Assembly: GCA_009617715.1 (NCBI GenBank)
Contig: VTFK01000242.1
Location: 434,001-498,000 of the forward strand
From: Plectrocnemia conspersa
Taxonomy: Eukaryota; Arthropoda; Insecta; Trichoptera; Polycentropodidae
Length of the DNA stretch: 64,000 nucleotides
Direction of reading: 5' to 3'
The notes beneath the pieces were generated by a model. That model saw only the letters and a list, made by a program, of their open reading frames with translations. It was not told the origin of the DNA and did no database searches. This document shows, piece by piece, positions 25,506-38,575 of the stretch. A program made the translations under genes and the position numbers. Position 1 is the stretch's first letter, and the number at the start of each line of letters is the position of its first letter.

Positions 25506-26240
25506 ATGGATTGCTTAACCACTGTTAAAATTGTTCATTTGTTCTACAGAAATAACAATTCTGTACGAACTGTATATCGAAATTTACGGGAAGATTATGG
25601 CCAATTTTATCTTTCTACTGAGCGAACAATTCGCAACGTAGTGAAACAATTTGAAGAGACTAGAAGCGTTGAAGATAGGGTAAGGCTTGTGCATCATCGT
25701 TACGCCCGTTCATCGGCGTTCATTGTCGATTCATCGGCGTTCGCGGCTTTTGCGCTTTTCTTGTGGCTCTCTTTGGCGCATTTTGCACCTACACCCGTAT
25801 CAAATTTAGATAACACAAGCCAAGAGTACATGGACAGCAAAGAATTTACGCAGATTGGGTGTTAGAGCAGCAGGAAGTTGACGCTGATTTTTTACAGAAA
25901 ATCTTCTTCTTTGATGAGGCACATTTCCACTTTTCTGGGTATGTTAATAAGCAAAATTGCCACAAATTAGGTAAGGAAAAACTTCACGTGATTCACGAGA
26001 GACCATTCCATGCCCAAAAAGTGACTGTTTAGTGCGCATTGTGGTCAGGCAGCGTCATTGGGTCTTATTTTTGAGAACGATAAAGGTCGGACTGTAACAG
26101 TTAATAGTGAGCGGACTGTAACAGTTAATAGTGAATAATCACAGATTATTTTTGGTATTACTTGAAACACAGGTAAACTTTGCTATTTTTAATGCAAAAG
26201 TGCACACGGAATTTTGAAGCGTCACTGAAAATGTTGAATA
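25506..26240 (+). pseudogene. Tc1/mariner-like transposase with internal deletion
   Basis: The first part (ATG 25506) reads VKIVHLFYRNNNSVRTVYRN, then TIRNVVKQFEETRSVEDRVR. This is the N-terminal helix-turn-helix of a mariner-related transposase common in insect genomes (VRLYYxNxxSVRxTxRxLR ... TIRNxVxKFExTxS). A frame break and stop follow at about 25863. From 25866 the next frame reads EVDADFLQKIFFFDEAHFHF, then GYVNKQNC and ALWSGSVIGSYF, matching the catalytic-core sequence with the first Asp of FxDEAHF at 25913. The region between helix-turn-helix and core is missing. Stops occur in VTV-stop-CALW and SYF-stop. A 23-bp tandem duplication lies at 26088-26110 and 26112-26134. Terminal repeats were not found. 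Confidence 0.75.
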
Positions 26241-26499
26241 AAAAAATATGATTTAATTGAAACTAGTGCAGCGTAGCGCGTTTACAAATGCTTCTCAAAC
26301 TATGTGTTTATAATGCATAGATCAACTCGTCTGTTGATTTGTAGTGTGCCAGTGTAATAACAGCATATTAGGAACGGTGTTTCATAAAATTTATAACATA
26401 TCCATGTGTGTATTTTGAGTCGGTAGGAGTGATTAGATCCTGGCAAACTAATTACCCCAATCCGAGCTTGAGCGATGATGAAATTTTCTAAAAACGTTG

Positions 26500-27130
26500 A
26501 CGGCACACCGAGCAGAATTAATTGACATGTTTACGCTAAATCATTCGGCCCAGGACGGGGGTGGCTCAGCGCTAAGCCGCCGCAAACAAATTTCGCGATA
26601 ATTGCGAATTATGCTAAGTGCGAAAGTTCGCCGGGAAGGTCGCGCAATAAATATGAAGCGAGGCAGGTGAGTTTATCTAACGAGATCATATTTCCGCTTA
26701 ATAATTGAGGCGCGGCGATCGATGCGCGAGGGGGATGAACGTTAAAAATAAAACGTTAACAATATAATAAATACTCGGAAAATTTTAAAGATATTTTTCT
26801 TTATCGACGCTTCGAGCAAAATTTCGTCTCGATTTTGAACAACAATAAAGACGTAGCACACAACAACCATGAAAGGTCCTTCGTCGCAACTCTAGAAACG
26901 ACCCTTGCGAATTAATTAACCCTACCGTGTCCCGACGCGGAAACAATACAATATTCATGAGAGTTATTTATTGCAGCAGTTATAATTCTCGCCAGAGCGT
27001 TTCGGCACAATTTTAAATCTCGTATATTTTAAAATATATACGGGCAGATTTTTTTGCTTTTCTGAGTTTTGCCCTTTTTAATGAAGGCGTTTTATTTTAC
27101 GAGCCGTAGTTATTATGCGTTGTTCGCGAA
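26500..27130. promoter_or_regulatory. Candidate conserved regulatory island
   Basis: Balanced to GC-rich composition with many CpGs. It includes the near-palindrome ggctcagcgctaagcc (about 26570-26585), a homeodomain-type run (gcttaataattgagg) and gcgataattgcgaattatgc. The motif CAG followed by GTGAGT at 26664-26672 fits a plus-strand splice donor, but chance occurrence in 64 kb is expected about once in two windows. No coding frame. Confidence 0.3.
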
Positions 27131-28240
27131 GCAAATTAATAAAGACAGTATGGAATGGTTATTGCTTGGATTTCGGCACAAGGTTCCATTGAAATAGTGA
27201 TTCTAGTATTTTTAAACATATAATATGTACATATACTGTAAGATCAAATCTATATTAAAAATAAGATTAAAAATATATCACTACTCCTGTAGTGATTTAT
27301 TTTTTGAAACATAGGAACAAGCCATCTGTCCCTATCACCAGTAACGTGATGGATACTAATATTATGTTTAGTTTCAGTATAAACTTTTTATAGAAACTAA
27401 AATTATGTTAGCTCTATCTTGAGACTCAAATCCGAGCATATTCATCCGTTTTATCCGAGCATATTCACTATTTGCATTCGAATATTTGTCCAATATTTCA
27501 TATAAATGTATGTAATATTTATGCAATGGATGAATATTGTATTATACTATCTTGAGACACAGTTCAACAACATAGGTAGTCAACATTTTTCTATAGCAAA
27601 TTGTGCGCTTTTTGTTTTATAAAATTTATCTACTTATCTTAAAGCTATTTGTGACAACAATGACCAAACTAAAGCCAACAAACGGTCGTATACAAAATAA
27701 TGAAACATATATGTTTTTTTATTATTTTTAGCATAGAAATACATATGTATTACCTGTATTCATTATTCAAACTGTATTTTTTGATTTTTCATACCTTGAC
27801 GAATATACATACATGAAAAATCGAATATGTATCGTTTACTATTCGATATTCGAATAGTAAATAATAACGAATATTTGCAAACGATTTTAAAGCCGACGTC
27901 GTTCGGACAACGAGGAATAATATTTTAGGAATTAAAATAAATGGTCCTTTGAAAGAATTTTCAAATTTATTTTAGGGGGCTAATGAGCCCAAAGTTGCAA
28001 ATTAATCAGACGTGTTTCCGTTGTCTGCTCGTCACGAGCGGCAACATGAATAATTCAGAAATCACTAACATTTAATCAATCGGTAAATATTACTATTTAA
28101 CAGGATGTTTGCTTCAAAAATAAGATAACACAATTTATATTCAAATCAATGAAATATATCTGAAAATATTATCGAAGCAAAAATGAATCATATAATGATA
28201 CATAGCATTAATATAATATTATAAAAATCCTTCTTATTGT
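27130..28240. other. AT-rich DNA with small inverted repeats
   Basis: Perfect 12-bp inverted repeat tttactattcga / tcgaatagtaaa at 27835-27846 and 27850-27861, flanked by a 10-bp pair gatttttcat / atgaaaaatc (27783-27792, 27813-27822). The direct repeat atccgagcatattcatccgt / atccgagcatattcac lies near 27430-27472. No coding. Confidence 0.45.
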
Positions 28241-28249
28241 GTATATATC

Positions 28250-28467
28250 GATGGCTTAGTGTACAGATGTTGCATGTCCATTTTTCTTAGGCTTGGAAAA
28301 ATATTTTTAGAACCAACATAATTTAGTTATTAAAGTACTGCTTGTACGCTGGAATGTTGGACTTGAAACATTTTTGCACATATAATTTTGCCTTCTAAAA
28401 ATATGTTTGCGTCATTAAGTCCGAACCGAAGAAAAGTGGACATGCAATCTCTGTGCACTAAGCCATC
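28250..28467. mobile_element. 218-bp foldback MITE
   Basis: Terminal inverted repeats of 39 bp, 28250-28288 (starting gatggcttagtgtacagatg) and 28429-28467 (ending tgtgcactaagccatc), match at about 35 of 39 positions. The interior also folds back: aaatatttttagaacc on the left pairs with ccttctaaaaatatgttt on the right. There is no frame. Superfamily and target duplication are unclear. The outer bases (cg / ca) do not show a clean TA or 8-bp duplication. Confidence 0.85.
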
Positions 28468-28469
28468 AA

Positions 28470-29700
28470 TAAATTTTTTATACTTGTTTCAAATAAAAAT
28501 GACTTCATAAAATAAATAAAATAGCAAAACAATATATCTTAATAATGTGATTCCAGAATATAATTTCCAGAAATGATATTATAAGACATTAGGTATATAG
28601 AGCTATCTATGTTGAATGAAAATTAAATGTTAACTTTTCAACGTCGCCAGGGCTGTCATATGCAACTTGTGCCTTTGTAATTTTTAATAACAATAGTTGG
28701 AATTACGGTCGTATATTATGCCAAGGTGCTTTGGCACATAAAGGGTTAAAGAGAACAAACTCGAATATGATGATAATTTGTTATAATGAACGCGAATAAT
28801 CGAAGGACTAGAAAGGATTGATTTACTTCGATGGATTACAGAGCGTTGAGTAACAAAGGGCTCGTGTATTTACATATATCCGAATCGTAAAAAAATGTCA
28901 ATAACAGCTGTTGCAAAAATTATAAGGATAAAAAACTTTTTATATTAGAAAAACGTTCTTGAATAGTCAAATTTAATGCGTAACTTTGTGTAAAGCCACC
29001 ATCATTTTTGCAATCTGCCGATTCCCACACGGAGCGGTTTTTATCTGATTATTAATATAGTTGTAAGATTACCAAAGCAAAAATAAGGCCGATCAGAGTA
29101 GTTCAGAAAATCTTTTTTTTTTTAAAACAATTTTTTGTCAATAAAATACATACGAGCTTTATTAAAAGCTTCGAATAAAGCATGCATGTTTTCAAATATC
29201 TAGCACGGATCCGCCCTTTCTTATACAGCAGTATAGAACAAATGCAGCGATTATGAGAAATTTTCTAAATTTTCTCGAGAAATTCTCTAGAAGAAACACT
29301 ATTCTCCACCTCTACTACCTTTTGAATATATTGGAATGAATCGTAATAATTGCCTTCCACTAAACCTAGTATTTTTACAGGAAAGTATAATAATATGCCC
29401 TAACTTGCTCTTAGGAATATCATGTAGGTGCATACTTTTTTGTGATTTATTATATAACAGTTGATTTTTTTTATATTTATCTAACACTTACTATTAATTT
29501 TGATGTTTTAACTAAACACTAACACCACACTCAAAAATGAAAAATCCTTGTCAATATTTTTATTTAAACTATTAAGATAAATGGTTAAAAAATCTGTTAT
29601 TGCGTTAACAGGTTGGTATGCTGATTAAGCATAATTCAGCTTAACATTGTATTAAGAAAATAAAATCTGTATAAACATTTTCAGCATCGCTTACACGGGA
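28470..29700. other. AT-rich DNA, nothing recognised
   Basis: Only a small palindromic patch around ttttctcgagaaattctcta (29272-29291). No coding. Confidence 0.4.
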
Positions 29701-30520
29701 ATAAGTCGTACTTGTTGTTTCCGTAAATTCCACTTAAACCTAACACATCCTCGGTCGCAATTAGTTCAAATTAACAAACTTCTGCTGTAATTCCAAATGC
29801 GCGCGGATAATATACATACGTATGTTCATGCGTACGATTTTTGGATGGAACGTCTTTGTAGATAAATAAATCGTTACAAGAGCAGTAAGTCGTTCTCCTT
29901 CAATCGATTGGCAACACAGCAATTGGCTATTATGACATGGCGTGACACCACCGCTGCAAACGGTCATCCCGCGAATCAACTGGACATCTTGATGGTCAGT
30001 CGCCTCGTTAAGTGGACAATAGCACCGGCGTCGGTTTTTGCTTCAATTTCTCGAGCAAAGAAATTGAACACGTCATCGTCGTTTTCGCCCTCTATCATTT
30101 TGTGGCTAGAGGAAAAACCGCACAAAAAGGAAGAGAGATTAATAAAAGATCCCTTGGCGGCGGTGGTGGCGGAGCGCGTTAGTGCCTCTCCTCCCCGTTA
30201 GCTGCCTAATGGCACCTATTTTTGTATTTTTTTCCTTTCAGACAGGCCTAGAGCAGGGCCGTAAATAAATACGCCGAGCAAACCCGGTGTGTAATAACCA
30301 CGCGTTAACTAAACTCGCACTCTTTATCTTGACGCGCGTATTTCACCTGTGCGTAACGCCTCAAAAACGCGAGCAAACAGGGGAGAATTATGGTGCTCCG
30401 AATCCCGGTATGATTTGCTATTTAGACGGTCGTAAAAGTCGGCACGTAAATTCGGCTCATATTGAAAATAAACTCAAAGAGTGCATGAACTATTTCCAAG
30501 AATGAAAGCAATGACTGTCG
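29700..30520. promoter_or_regulatory. Candidate regulatory island
   Basis: Balanced composition, GC-rich toward 30150-30200 (ggcggcggtggtggcggagc). Two plus frames (29908-30201, 97 aa; 30287-30505, 72 aa) show no recognisable domain. A diverged exon cannot be excluded. No splice sites fit. Confidence 0.25.
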
Positions 30521-32930
30521 AGTTGCACTTTATCAATTAAACCAGTCTCGGCTGGTACAATTGAGTCAATGCCACTGATAAATTGGTATCTATCACTTTC
30601 AAATGCATTTACAAAATAGTTAATGTGTACGATAACAGCATTTGAATCCTACCATAAACAATAAAAATCCTACCATATATTTAATCAGACATCGTCATCA
30701 GTGTTCAGATCTATTTTTGGTGAGAGCACTTTCATTGAAAAAGGATAAATCATATAATATTATATGATTTGTAGAATGTTCCTATCTGTAAACTTGATAT
30801 TACAATATTGTAAAATTTGACATTTGATAGTTATATACTTGATTAACGATATGTACAAGGGATATTCAAAATGTCCAATAATTCCGATTTAAAAATAACA
30901 ATTTTGGACATTGCTTATAAATTTCATTAACTTAATTCAATGTTTTAAATTATTTAATGTATGATAACAAAAAGCCTTCCACTTATTTATTCGTCATAAA
31001 CATTATTTCTTCCTGCTTTAAATTCACGACACCGTCCTGGCTGTTAATATCTTTATTGCCATAAATAAAACAAGGCGATGAATTTCAGCAGCAGTTTCTT
31101 TTTTTGTACAAAATAAACGAATCTTTTATTTGGTGGAAATATGGATTGACATCATGTCAATGACATGGCAATTGATTTTCTCTTATTGAGAGAAAAATAA
31201 GATGTGTCATTCTATTGTTTTTCAGCATCAAAAAAGTTAATGAAATTATTTTTGAACGCATCTCTACATGCGAATGAATTTAAGGTACGCGGAGTGCGAC
31301 TAACCACAACCTCCTTCCCATAAGACGCTGGAGACAATCAATAGTTTCGCTTCGGTTTTCCTGATCGCAACTGTCACTTGCGATAGCACAAGTAGGAGGT
31401 CGAGCTAAGCTTCTAATGCGAAAGCAAAATCACGATTCATAATTGATAAAGAGGCAAAACGCGTTGTGCAATAATTGACTGCTCATGGCCATTTTAAACA
31501 CACATTTGTTGCAACTAAAGCCTGACAAAATCGTTTATCATTAAAACATTTATCTTTACTTATGTGATTATTACAACACATACTTCTTTTTAATTCATAG
31601 CATATGTTACACATGTAAGCATTTTAATAGAATAAAGTAAATTAAAATATATAAGCAATTTTAAAAACAAGTAATAAGTAATATATAGAGTTACTGGTTT
31701 GAAATTTTTATTTGCAATTATATAAATAGTCACATGTCAGATAATTAATATGTATGGAGATTTCGACATTTGCCTGGAAGAGGGATTGCAATAATACAGG
31801 AAATTTTCAAATTTTTGTAACAATAAGTCTAGGACAAAATAAAGTATTTTATCGACTGTTTCTGGATGCCTCCAGAATACCAGGGTCCAGAGCACCAATC
31901 GCCAATTTTTTCCAATAAAATATGTTACTCATTCTTTTTTTGTCAGTTACGATTATCTGAAAGAACCTTTTGAGAAAGGAATGCATGGCATAGACAATTG
32001 TTAATTTAGTAGTTAAAATGCGATATATTAAAAAAAAACAGATTTATATGATTGATGATTGTGAAACTTATGTCATTGAGATGTGATTTATTTATATTAT
32101 TTTATTTTAATCAGACCATTTAATATTTATTTTAGAATATAGTATTTATATTTATTTTCGAAAGATTTATCTCTAGTATAGTTATTTATCTCTACTCATG
32201 TTATAAATAACATTAATTAAATTTGAATTATAAATGTTTATGAAATATTATAGAAAAACAATACTTAAATACTTCATAACCTATTTAGTCCCAGACAATT
32301 CGACCTAACATACGCGATTTAAAAAAAATAAATGTTGATGTGTTGACACTATTTTTGTGTACTCTCAATGACGTAAGGTAATGAAAAGAAAGAATATTTA
32401 ATTGTTACAGCAATAAAAAAAATATTAAAATTTTTATATTTATTAACTAAAAAAATTAAAGAAAAATTAAGTTTGATGTAAAAAAACACCTTTTTATTAC
32501 TACTTATTTTTAGTTGGTAGCATAAAAAATAACATTGCAGTATTTTACAATGAAAAAGTATTTTTTTAGAACATATATTTCACGCAAATTTTTCAAATAC
32601 GTTTTGTATTTATATATAATTATTAAGACTCACTTATTGTTAATATTTAACGCCCATGTTTAGTGAAGCATATTCCGTGGACTATTAGGGTAAAAATATG
32701 TCTGAATAAAGATAAAAATGTACAAAAAATAGATAGATTTCGTGTATGCATATGTTTTCACTTCGCCAGTCATCCCTATCATAGAAAAAAGACGCGGCGA
32801 CGCGATAATTTCTCTGTTACATTACAGAATTACTGGGAGCCGATAGGTATAAGTAGACTTGCCTGATATAAAGCAAATGTATTTATTTTATGTTGATACG
32901 ATGCACATATCGTACATGTTTAATTAAATT
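30520..32930. other. AT-rich DNA with repeat D copy
   Basis: Contains repeat family D at 31363-31409 (ctgtcacttgcgatagcaca, then agtaggaggtcgagc), matched at 38576-38625. Otherwise featureless. Confidence 0.45.
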
Positions 32931-32944
32931 TTTTAAATTTGTGC

Positions 32945-32996
32945 CGAAATATCGGCCGGTGGGGTTTTTCATATAGGTAGGGTGGCCGATATTTCG
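32945..32996. repeat. 13-bp perfect inverted repeat
   Basis: cgaaatatcggcc (32945-32957) and ggccgatatttcg (32984-32996) enclose 26 bases. This may be paired ends of a small element or a dyad binding site. It is GC-rich relative to its surroundings. Confidence 0.7.
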
Positions 32997-33209
32997 ACCT
33001 TCTAGGACTAAAAGGGATAATGGTATTCTACTTTGATATCATACCCCGAAAAACTAAAGTTAGGTTAACCCCCTACAATGAGCATCATTTTATTCTCCCC
33101 TTCTGCAATATGGGCATCGTCATTTTCGTAGTTCTAAGCCACGGAGATATCGTTTAAAACAAATAAGATGTATGGATTTCAAAAAATAAAATAAATATCA
33201 TCAATACTA

Positions 33210-33300
33210 CCAGTGTTTCATTTTGTAATACCGGTAGTACCGAAAGTAAATTTTTGCCCCAATACCGGTATTACCGGTATTGCAATCCCTAGCCAGGATA
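33210..33300. repeat. Repeated taccggtat motifs, possible hAT-type end
   Basis: Three variants of taccggtat/taccggtag occur within 70 bases, followed by tgcaatccctagccagg, a terminus-like phrase. This resembles subterminal repeats of a non-autonomous hAT element. No partner end is identified. Confidence 0.35.
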
Positions 33301-33899
33301 TGAAAAGCGCGCGTGGGCAGACTATATAACAAGAATGGATGATAGCTGATTGTCTAAGACACTCGCCTGACTGCTATAATTAAAACAAAGTGTTCGAAGA
33401 ATTTGCAAATTTAGCAGCCAGAATTTGTAAATTGAGCACCTAAAAATCATGGTTTCATTCAAGATTATTCTTAAAATCGCAGCGATAGTAGCTGATAACA
33501 AGCTGGTCTTATTATTAGTTAACTGCTTTGCAGGTTCACTTAAGGCGTTATATCATTATTTATTTTGCGACGCCAGCAAATATCATATTTGCAATAAGTC
33601 CTAAAATCACTGTTTCTCAGTATATTTGAACCGATCTTACAAAAATTGTCTAAGATAACAAAAAAAGTGAAAAATTTATATCTTGAAAATCATTACATCG
33701 GCGACAATGATGTGTCAGATGCTGCTCTTGCTATGATAGTATAAAGCTCAGGATCAGGATGGCCATGACCTAGCCTAGATAGAGGTTTAATCATCTCATA
33801 AAAATATACCTTTTTATAGCATCCTTTCCTCGCACATTCAATACATTTCAATTGATATTCAATGTTGAATATTAAGTTCATATCCTCAATTGTTCTTTT

Positions 33900-34440
33900 G
33901 AATAATTCTCCGATCAGGATGCAGGTAAGGGGCGAATAACAATATCGCCGGTTACTTTATTTAATTTAATATGAAAATATTCGGTATTGTTCCACGTGTC
34001 GAATAATCGGGATGAACGTAATACATTATGGGGTGCACGAGGGCGTTTGAGCTAGCTCAGGTCAGAAGCAAAACCGCGTTTGTATCACCTGAGCGATAAA
34101 GTCATTTTATGCGTGAGCGTGACCGGAATTTAATCGCATTACGTATGTATGACATGGCGCGGAAGCTGTCGGCGCACATTACTGCCGAAGCAAATGGAGG
34201 TTCAAAGTTTGAATGTAACTAATCTGAATAATCTTCAGAAACCCCGTAGAACCATACATAGGCCAAACGGGGCCGTTACGCATTAGAATAGAGTCCGAGA
34301 TAAAGTGCTTTGGATACGGAATGAGTAGCTGCGAAATTTCAGTTGTTGTGACTTTGTGCACAAGGGCTTATCACCGAGCAATTGGTCAACTGTCGTAAAC
34401 ACATGAACAAGATGAAACCAATTAGGGTTATTGCGAAGGA
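33900..34440. promoter_or_regulatory. Candidate regulatory island
   Basis: Balanced composition without a credible frame. Contains CAG followed by GTAAGG at about 33921, a donor-like motif of uncertain meaning. Confidence 0.2.
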
Positions 34441-34469
34441 TGTATGTACATAGATGAGTCGTATGAAAA

Positions 34470-34850
34470 CCTTTTAATAATCAACCTCCTGCGGTCACCG
34501 GGACCCTTCAAGCTAATGATATTATTCCAAGAACGCTTTATGACCCGCGTCGGTAAGATTTTCAGCTTCGTGTCCTATATTCGTTTTTATCACCTGCAAG
34601 AATAAATATTTTTCAACCCTTTTTAAATTTAATAAATAATCGAGATGTGAACCGTAAGTTATTATTTTAAAACCTCTTCTCCTTTTATACTATTTAGCAT
34701 GTGAACCGGGTCGCGAGCACCACCTACTTTTTTCTGAGTTGTATACAAGTATTTCGCAATACGCAGAAAAATTACATCAATTTTGACTTGATAAACGAGC
34801 GATGTCTTGCAAAACGAGCAGTGCGTATTGGCTCACTTTCAACACAATTG
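34470..34850. repeat. Dispersed repeat family B, copy 2
   Basis: Second long copy of the element at 12771-13160, same orientation and order of landmarks, with small indels. It differs at the start (it has caccgggacccttcaagc, missing from copy 1 but present in the short piece at 17.1 kb), so copies 2 and 3 share an ancestral segment that copy 1 lost. No coding frame. Confidence 0.8.
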
Positions 34851-34959
34851 CCTTTAGAGATTATACCACATGTCAGAATCGACCCAAATATGTTCTGTAC
34901 AATAAATTATTTAAAAAAAATGTATTTAGAAAACTATTTGCCCATATTTTATACTCGAG

Positions 34960-35360
34960 GTGCTGCAGTACCGCGGTTCCTGCGATTAGCCACCTCTATT
35001 TGACAGTCGGCCCATCGCGTTCATCCCTTCCTGTGTGTGCACGTGACTAATATGCCATTCGTTAGATCTCCAACGCCCGATAAAACATTTATAATTTATC
35101 ACGATCATTACCAGAAAAAAACACAGCGAAGCTTTCACGCCAGCGTGAAAAAGCGTATCATCACGCCCGTTTTCAACGCACCACAAAAGGGGGACGAAAA
35201 CGGAAACGTCGACAATCGAAGAGCACAATATCCCCATTTCCTGGCAATTATGTCGCGATTGTCGTACGGGCGTAGTCGTAAATCTTTTTTCGGACACAAA
35301 ACCCAATTTGCTTTTTTTGTTTGTTTGCAACACAATTAAATCGCGCGCAAACACATACAC
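34960..35360. promoter_or_regulatory. Candidate regulatory island
   Basis: Open in several frames on both strands (minus 34986-35360, 124 aa; plus 35037-35339, 100 aa). None is recognisable and mutual overlap argues against coding. Confidence 0.2.
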
Positions 35361-35570
35361 GAATTTGAGGCATGAAATTAAAATTCATTTTATATATGTA
35401 TATAAATCGATAAAATTAATTTAAGTATCTAATTATAGTATCTACACATAAGAATAAGGGGTACCCAGCTAGTCTGTTGTCGATATCGACTTTTTAGATA
35501 AAAAAAATAGTCGGGAGCCATCTGTCAAATTCCCGAAATATTAACCATATCTTAAATAGGGGCGTAAACC

Positions 35571-35644
35571 CAAACTGGCCATCTCTTTCTCAATTATGAA
35601 TAATGATGAAATGGATAGCTCTCGCACTGACTGTGGTAACGCAA
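35571..35644. repeat. Dispersed repeat family E, copy 1
   Basis: Shares ggggcgtaaacccaaac, then ttatgaataatgatgaaatg and gatagctctc with 40314-40392 (gggcgtacacccaaaa, ttatgaataatgacgaaatg, gatagacctc). The element is at least 75 bp; its limits and family are unknown. Confidence 0.65.
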
Positions 35645-36259
35645 ATATAATATAGAGTAAAAAAAGTGGATGACTATACAATACTATGAATTCTATAAGT
35701 ACTATGCATATCAGAATCATATATTTTTTAAATAATTATTATTTTTTTATCTAAGAGATAAAACTATTTATACAATCATTAAAATTCGTTAGATAATATT
35801 AGTACACACGCTACGGTACAGTAACAACACACGAACTGCAAATATATTTTAAAATTATTTTCGAAATAAGATCTGTTTTATTATCTTATCTTATTTTTTT
35901 ACTTAATTTATGATTGAAAAGTGTAAAAACTTGCTTACTTTTATTAAACATGATTAAATTTACGACAATTGTAATACAATGGAAAAATATGAATAACTTA
36001 TAAGTGTACGACATTTTCATGGAAAAAAGTACAGAACATTTTTTTAAATATATTTATAATATTAAAATTAATATACATATGTATTTGATACACAAAGTTT
36101 GAAAACTTGTTAACGCGTTGGCTCTGACGCAATATGTTATGACGGGTACCAGTTTCAGAATGAGTGCATGCACATAAAATACCCACATACATATACATCT
36201 AGACAAATATATGGTATATTGTTACTAAAACTAGCTTTAAACAGGATTTATTTCGGCAA

Positions 36260-36780
36260 GTGGAACATGCATACATCCATTCGATTTTACAACACAAAGC
36301 ACGCGTGCACATGTTATTTTTGATTTGTTTTATTAGTCAAAATCAAATATCCAAAAACAACACTTCGTTCAATGGCGTGTGTTTATTCGAAACCGACAAG
36401 CGCTGTTTGTATTGTGGCCTCATCGAATTGAAAACGTTCATGAATACTACTGTGTGTAGTAGGGTTGTCGAAAGAAAGCGTTCCGCTCGCGGTTAAGCAG
36501 CGTCCGGCGAGAACAGCTCTCGGATGATTAACGTCGTTTTGTTGCTGCTTTAGTAAAGCCCGAAAGCAAACATGTTTGTAATGGCACTGCAATGCGGAAG
36601 GTTGTGAGAAATTGACTTTTTTGTTCGAGCCACAGTATATTTTGTATTAAAGGCGAATAAAACGTTACGCGCCATATCATCAAATTATTATAATATGATT
36701 ACGACATAATCTTGGAAATTTCGCATTAAACTTTTCCGAGAGTGGAAACCCTGTGTGGTAATGGCACATGGCTTTTGATG
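36260..36780. promoter_or_regulatory. Candidate regulatory island
   Basis: Balanced composition with CpGs (cgttccgctcgcggttaagc). Short opposed frames at 36260-36496 and 36383-36592 are not recognisable. Confidence 0.2.
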
Positions 36781-38570
36781 TATTTAGGCATTTATAAGAC
36801 GCATGCGTATAGATATAGTGGTTTCGCTATTTAATTATGCATCCATTGATTAAGATCCCATATAAAGTTTGGTCTACTATTTTAATCATAATTCAATATA
36901 ATTTATAATCAAAATTGACACTTGGACGTTTTAAAAAAAGAAATATTATTTTAATAATAGTTCATGTCAACAAACCTTGTCCCATTCTTACTTGCACAAC
37001 TTGGTAGCAGAGTTAGTTATCTCGCAATTATCAAGTTGATCTTGTTAATTGACCATGCGAAACGCTTTCCTAATGTATACCTAGTATAATAGCAGATCGA
37101 AATGGATACACTCCTATAAAATGCGATTGTGTCCAAGTAATTAAGAATGAACAATTAAACATTATCCATACTAGTATAATAATCAGATCATCCGTAATAA
37201 TAATTTAAAAATATATAATTTTAATTTTAGGGTACATATGTATATCAACAGTATAAATAAGTAAGTACTCAAAATTTCAGTTAAATATTTAACAACTCAG
37301 TTATATGTGTGAAAGTTTTATAGACAATTAATATTTAATTAAACTAATTGGAGAAGATCAATTAACTTTTCCAAAAGACTATCATTAAAGTCAAAATCTT
37401 TCAATGAAAATAATTAAGTACATATATTGTAATCATCCCCATCATTTGCCAAAAAATATTTCAATTAAATGTAAAATTAAGGGCGATTTCAGTTATAGGT
37501 CTCGATTTTTTTAATCAAAATAATTTGTAAATACATTTTTCAAAGCAAAACTATTCAAAAACAAAAAAAATATAACAAACGAGATAAACGTGATCAAAAA
37601 AACTAAGGATCAAACGACAATAAACTATGTAACTTTGCTATTTTCTATACAGTTTTAATGACGTTTTATATATTCATTAAGCGATTTTTGAAAGTCGATA
37701 AAATATATCTTAGTTAAAAATATATTTATTATCTTAATCTAAGTTAAAAATATATTTATTCAAAGTTCTTCGTATTTTAAATTATGTATAAATGACGTGT
37801 TATATTAATAATTCTTGTAAGATGCATATATTTCTGCAGACGACACATTCATATTATATATTGAATGAGTGATAATTTAAGCATTATAATCAATTTATTA
37901 GACTGATAAGTTAATTTTAACGTTAAAAAGCAAATGCAATAATAATAAACTATGGATTTTAATACATATTTTGGTGCAATTATTGAGTTTAAAATACGAC
38001 TACGACTGATAAGAAATATAGATTATAAGAATACATTAGTGCCATTTCATTTTTGTTATTGCGCAACCATTCTATCTACAATACAATATATATAGATAAT
38101 GTTTATGGAAAAAATATTCCGTAAGTTGCGGAAGAGAAATGAAAAGTTGATAATAAAAATAAATATAGTACTCGCATAAGAGCATGAAAAATAAATTAGG
38201 GTTGACGTACGTTAAGGAAAGATGGATATTAGTCATCATGTGTATATGTTAGAAAATAATTTATTACCAAAATATTTTGTAAAATAAACTGGTGATATGC
38301 ATAGGTATAATACCAGAAAGAAGAGGATTTACAAACAGAACACGTAAAAATATAAGTAATTTTATAAACAATTTATTATTTTTTCTCCCTCTTTTATTAA
38401 TATTCAGAGTTGATTATTTTTTTTTTCTTATAAAGAAAATAGAACAACTTTGTATTTGTATTTCAGTATTGGGATACTTCGCAAACGAAGTCTTTATTAC
38501 TCTTGTTTTTTAGGCGTGTATTTTTTGTATATGATATCTCTCCATATATGATTTTTTAGTACGCTGGGTG
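36780..38570. other. AT-rich DNA with short direct repeat
   Basis: A 20-bp near-identical pair, tagttaaaaatatatttatt and aagttaaaaatatatttatt, lies at 37711-37730 and 37741-37760. No coding. Confidence 0.4.
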
Positions 38571-38575
38571 AATAG

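Noticed and set aside
26664..26672. Splice donor CAG|GTGAGT on the plus strand
   Set aside because: A nine-base match is expected by chance about every other window of this size; no exon accompanies it.
34986..35360. 124-aa minus frame and 100-aa plus frame
   Set aside because: Mutually overlapping, no domain, no start or splice context.
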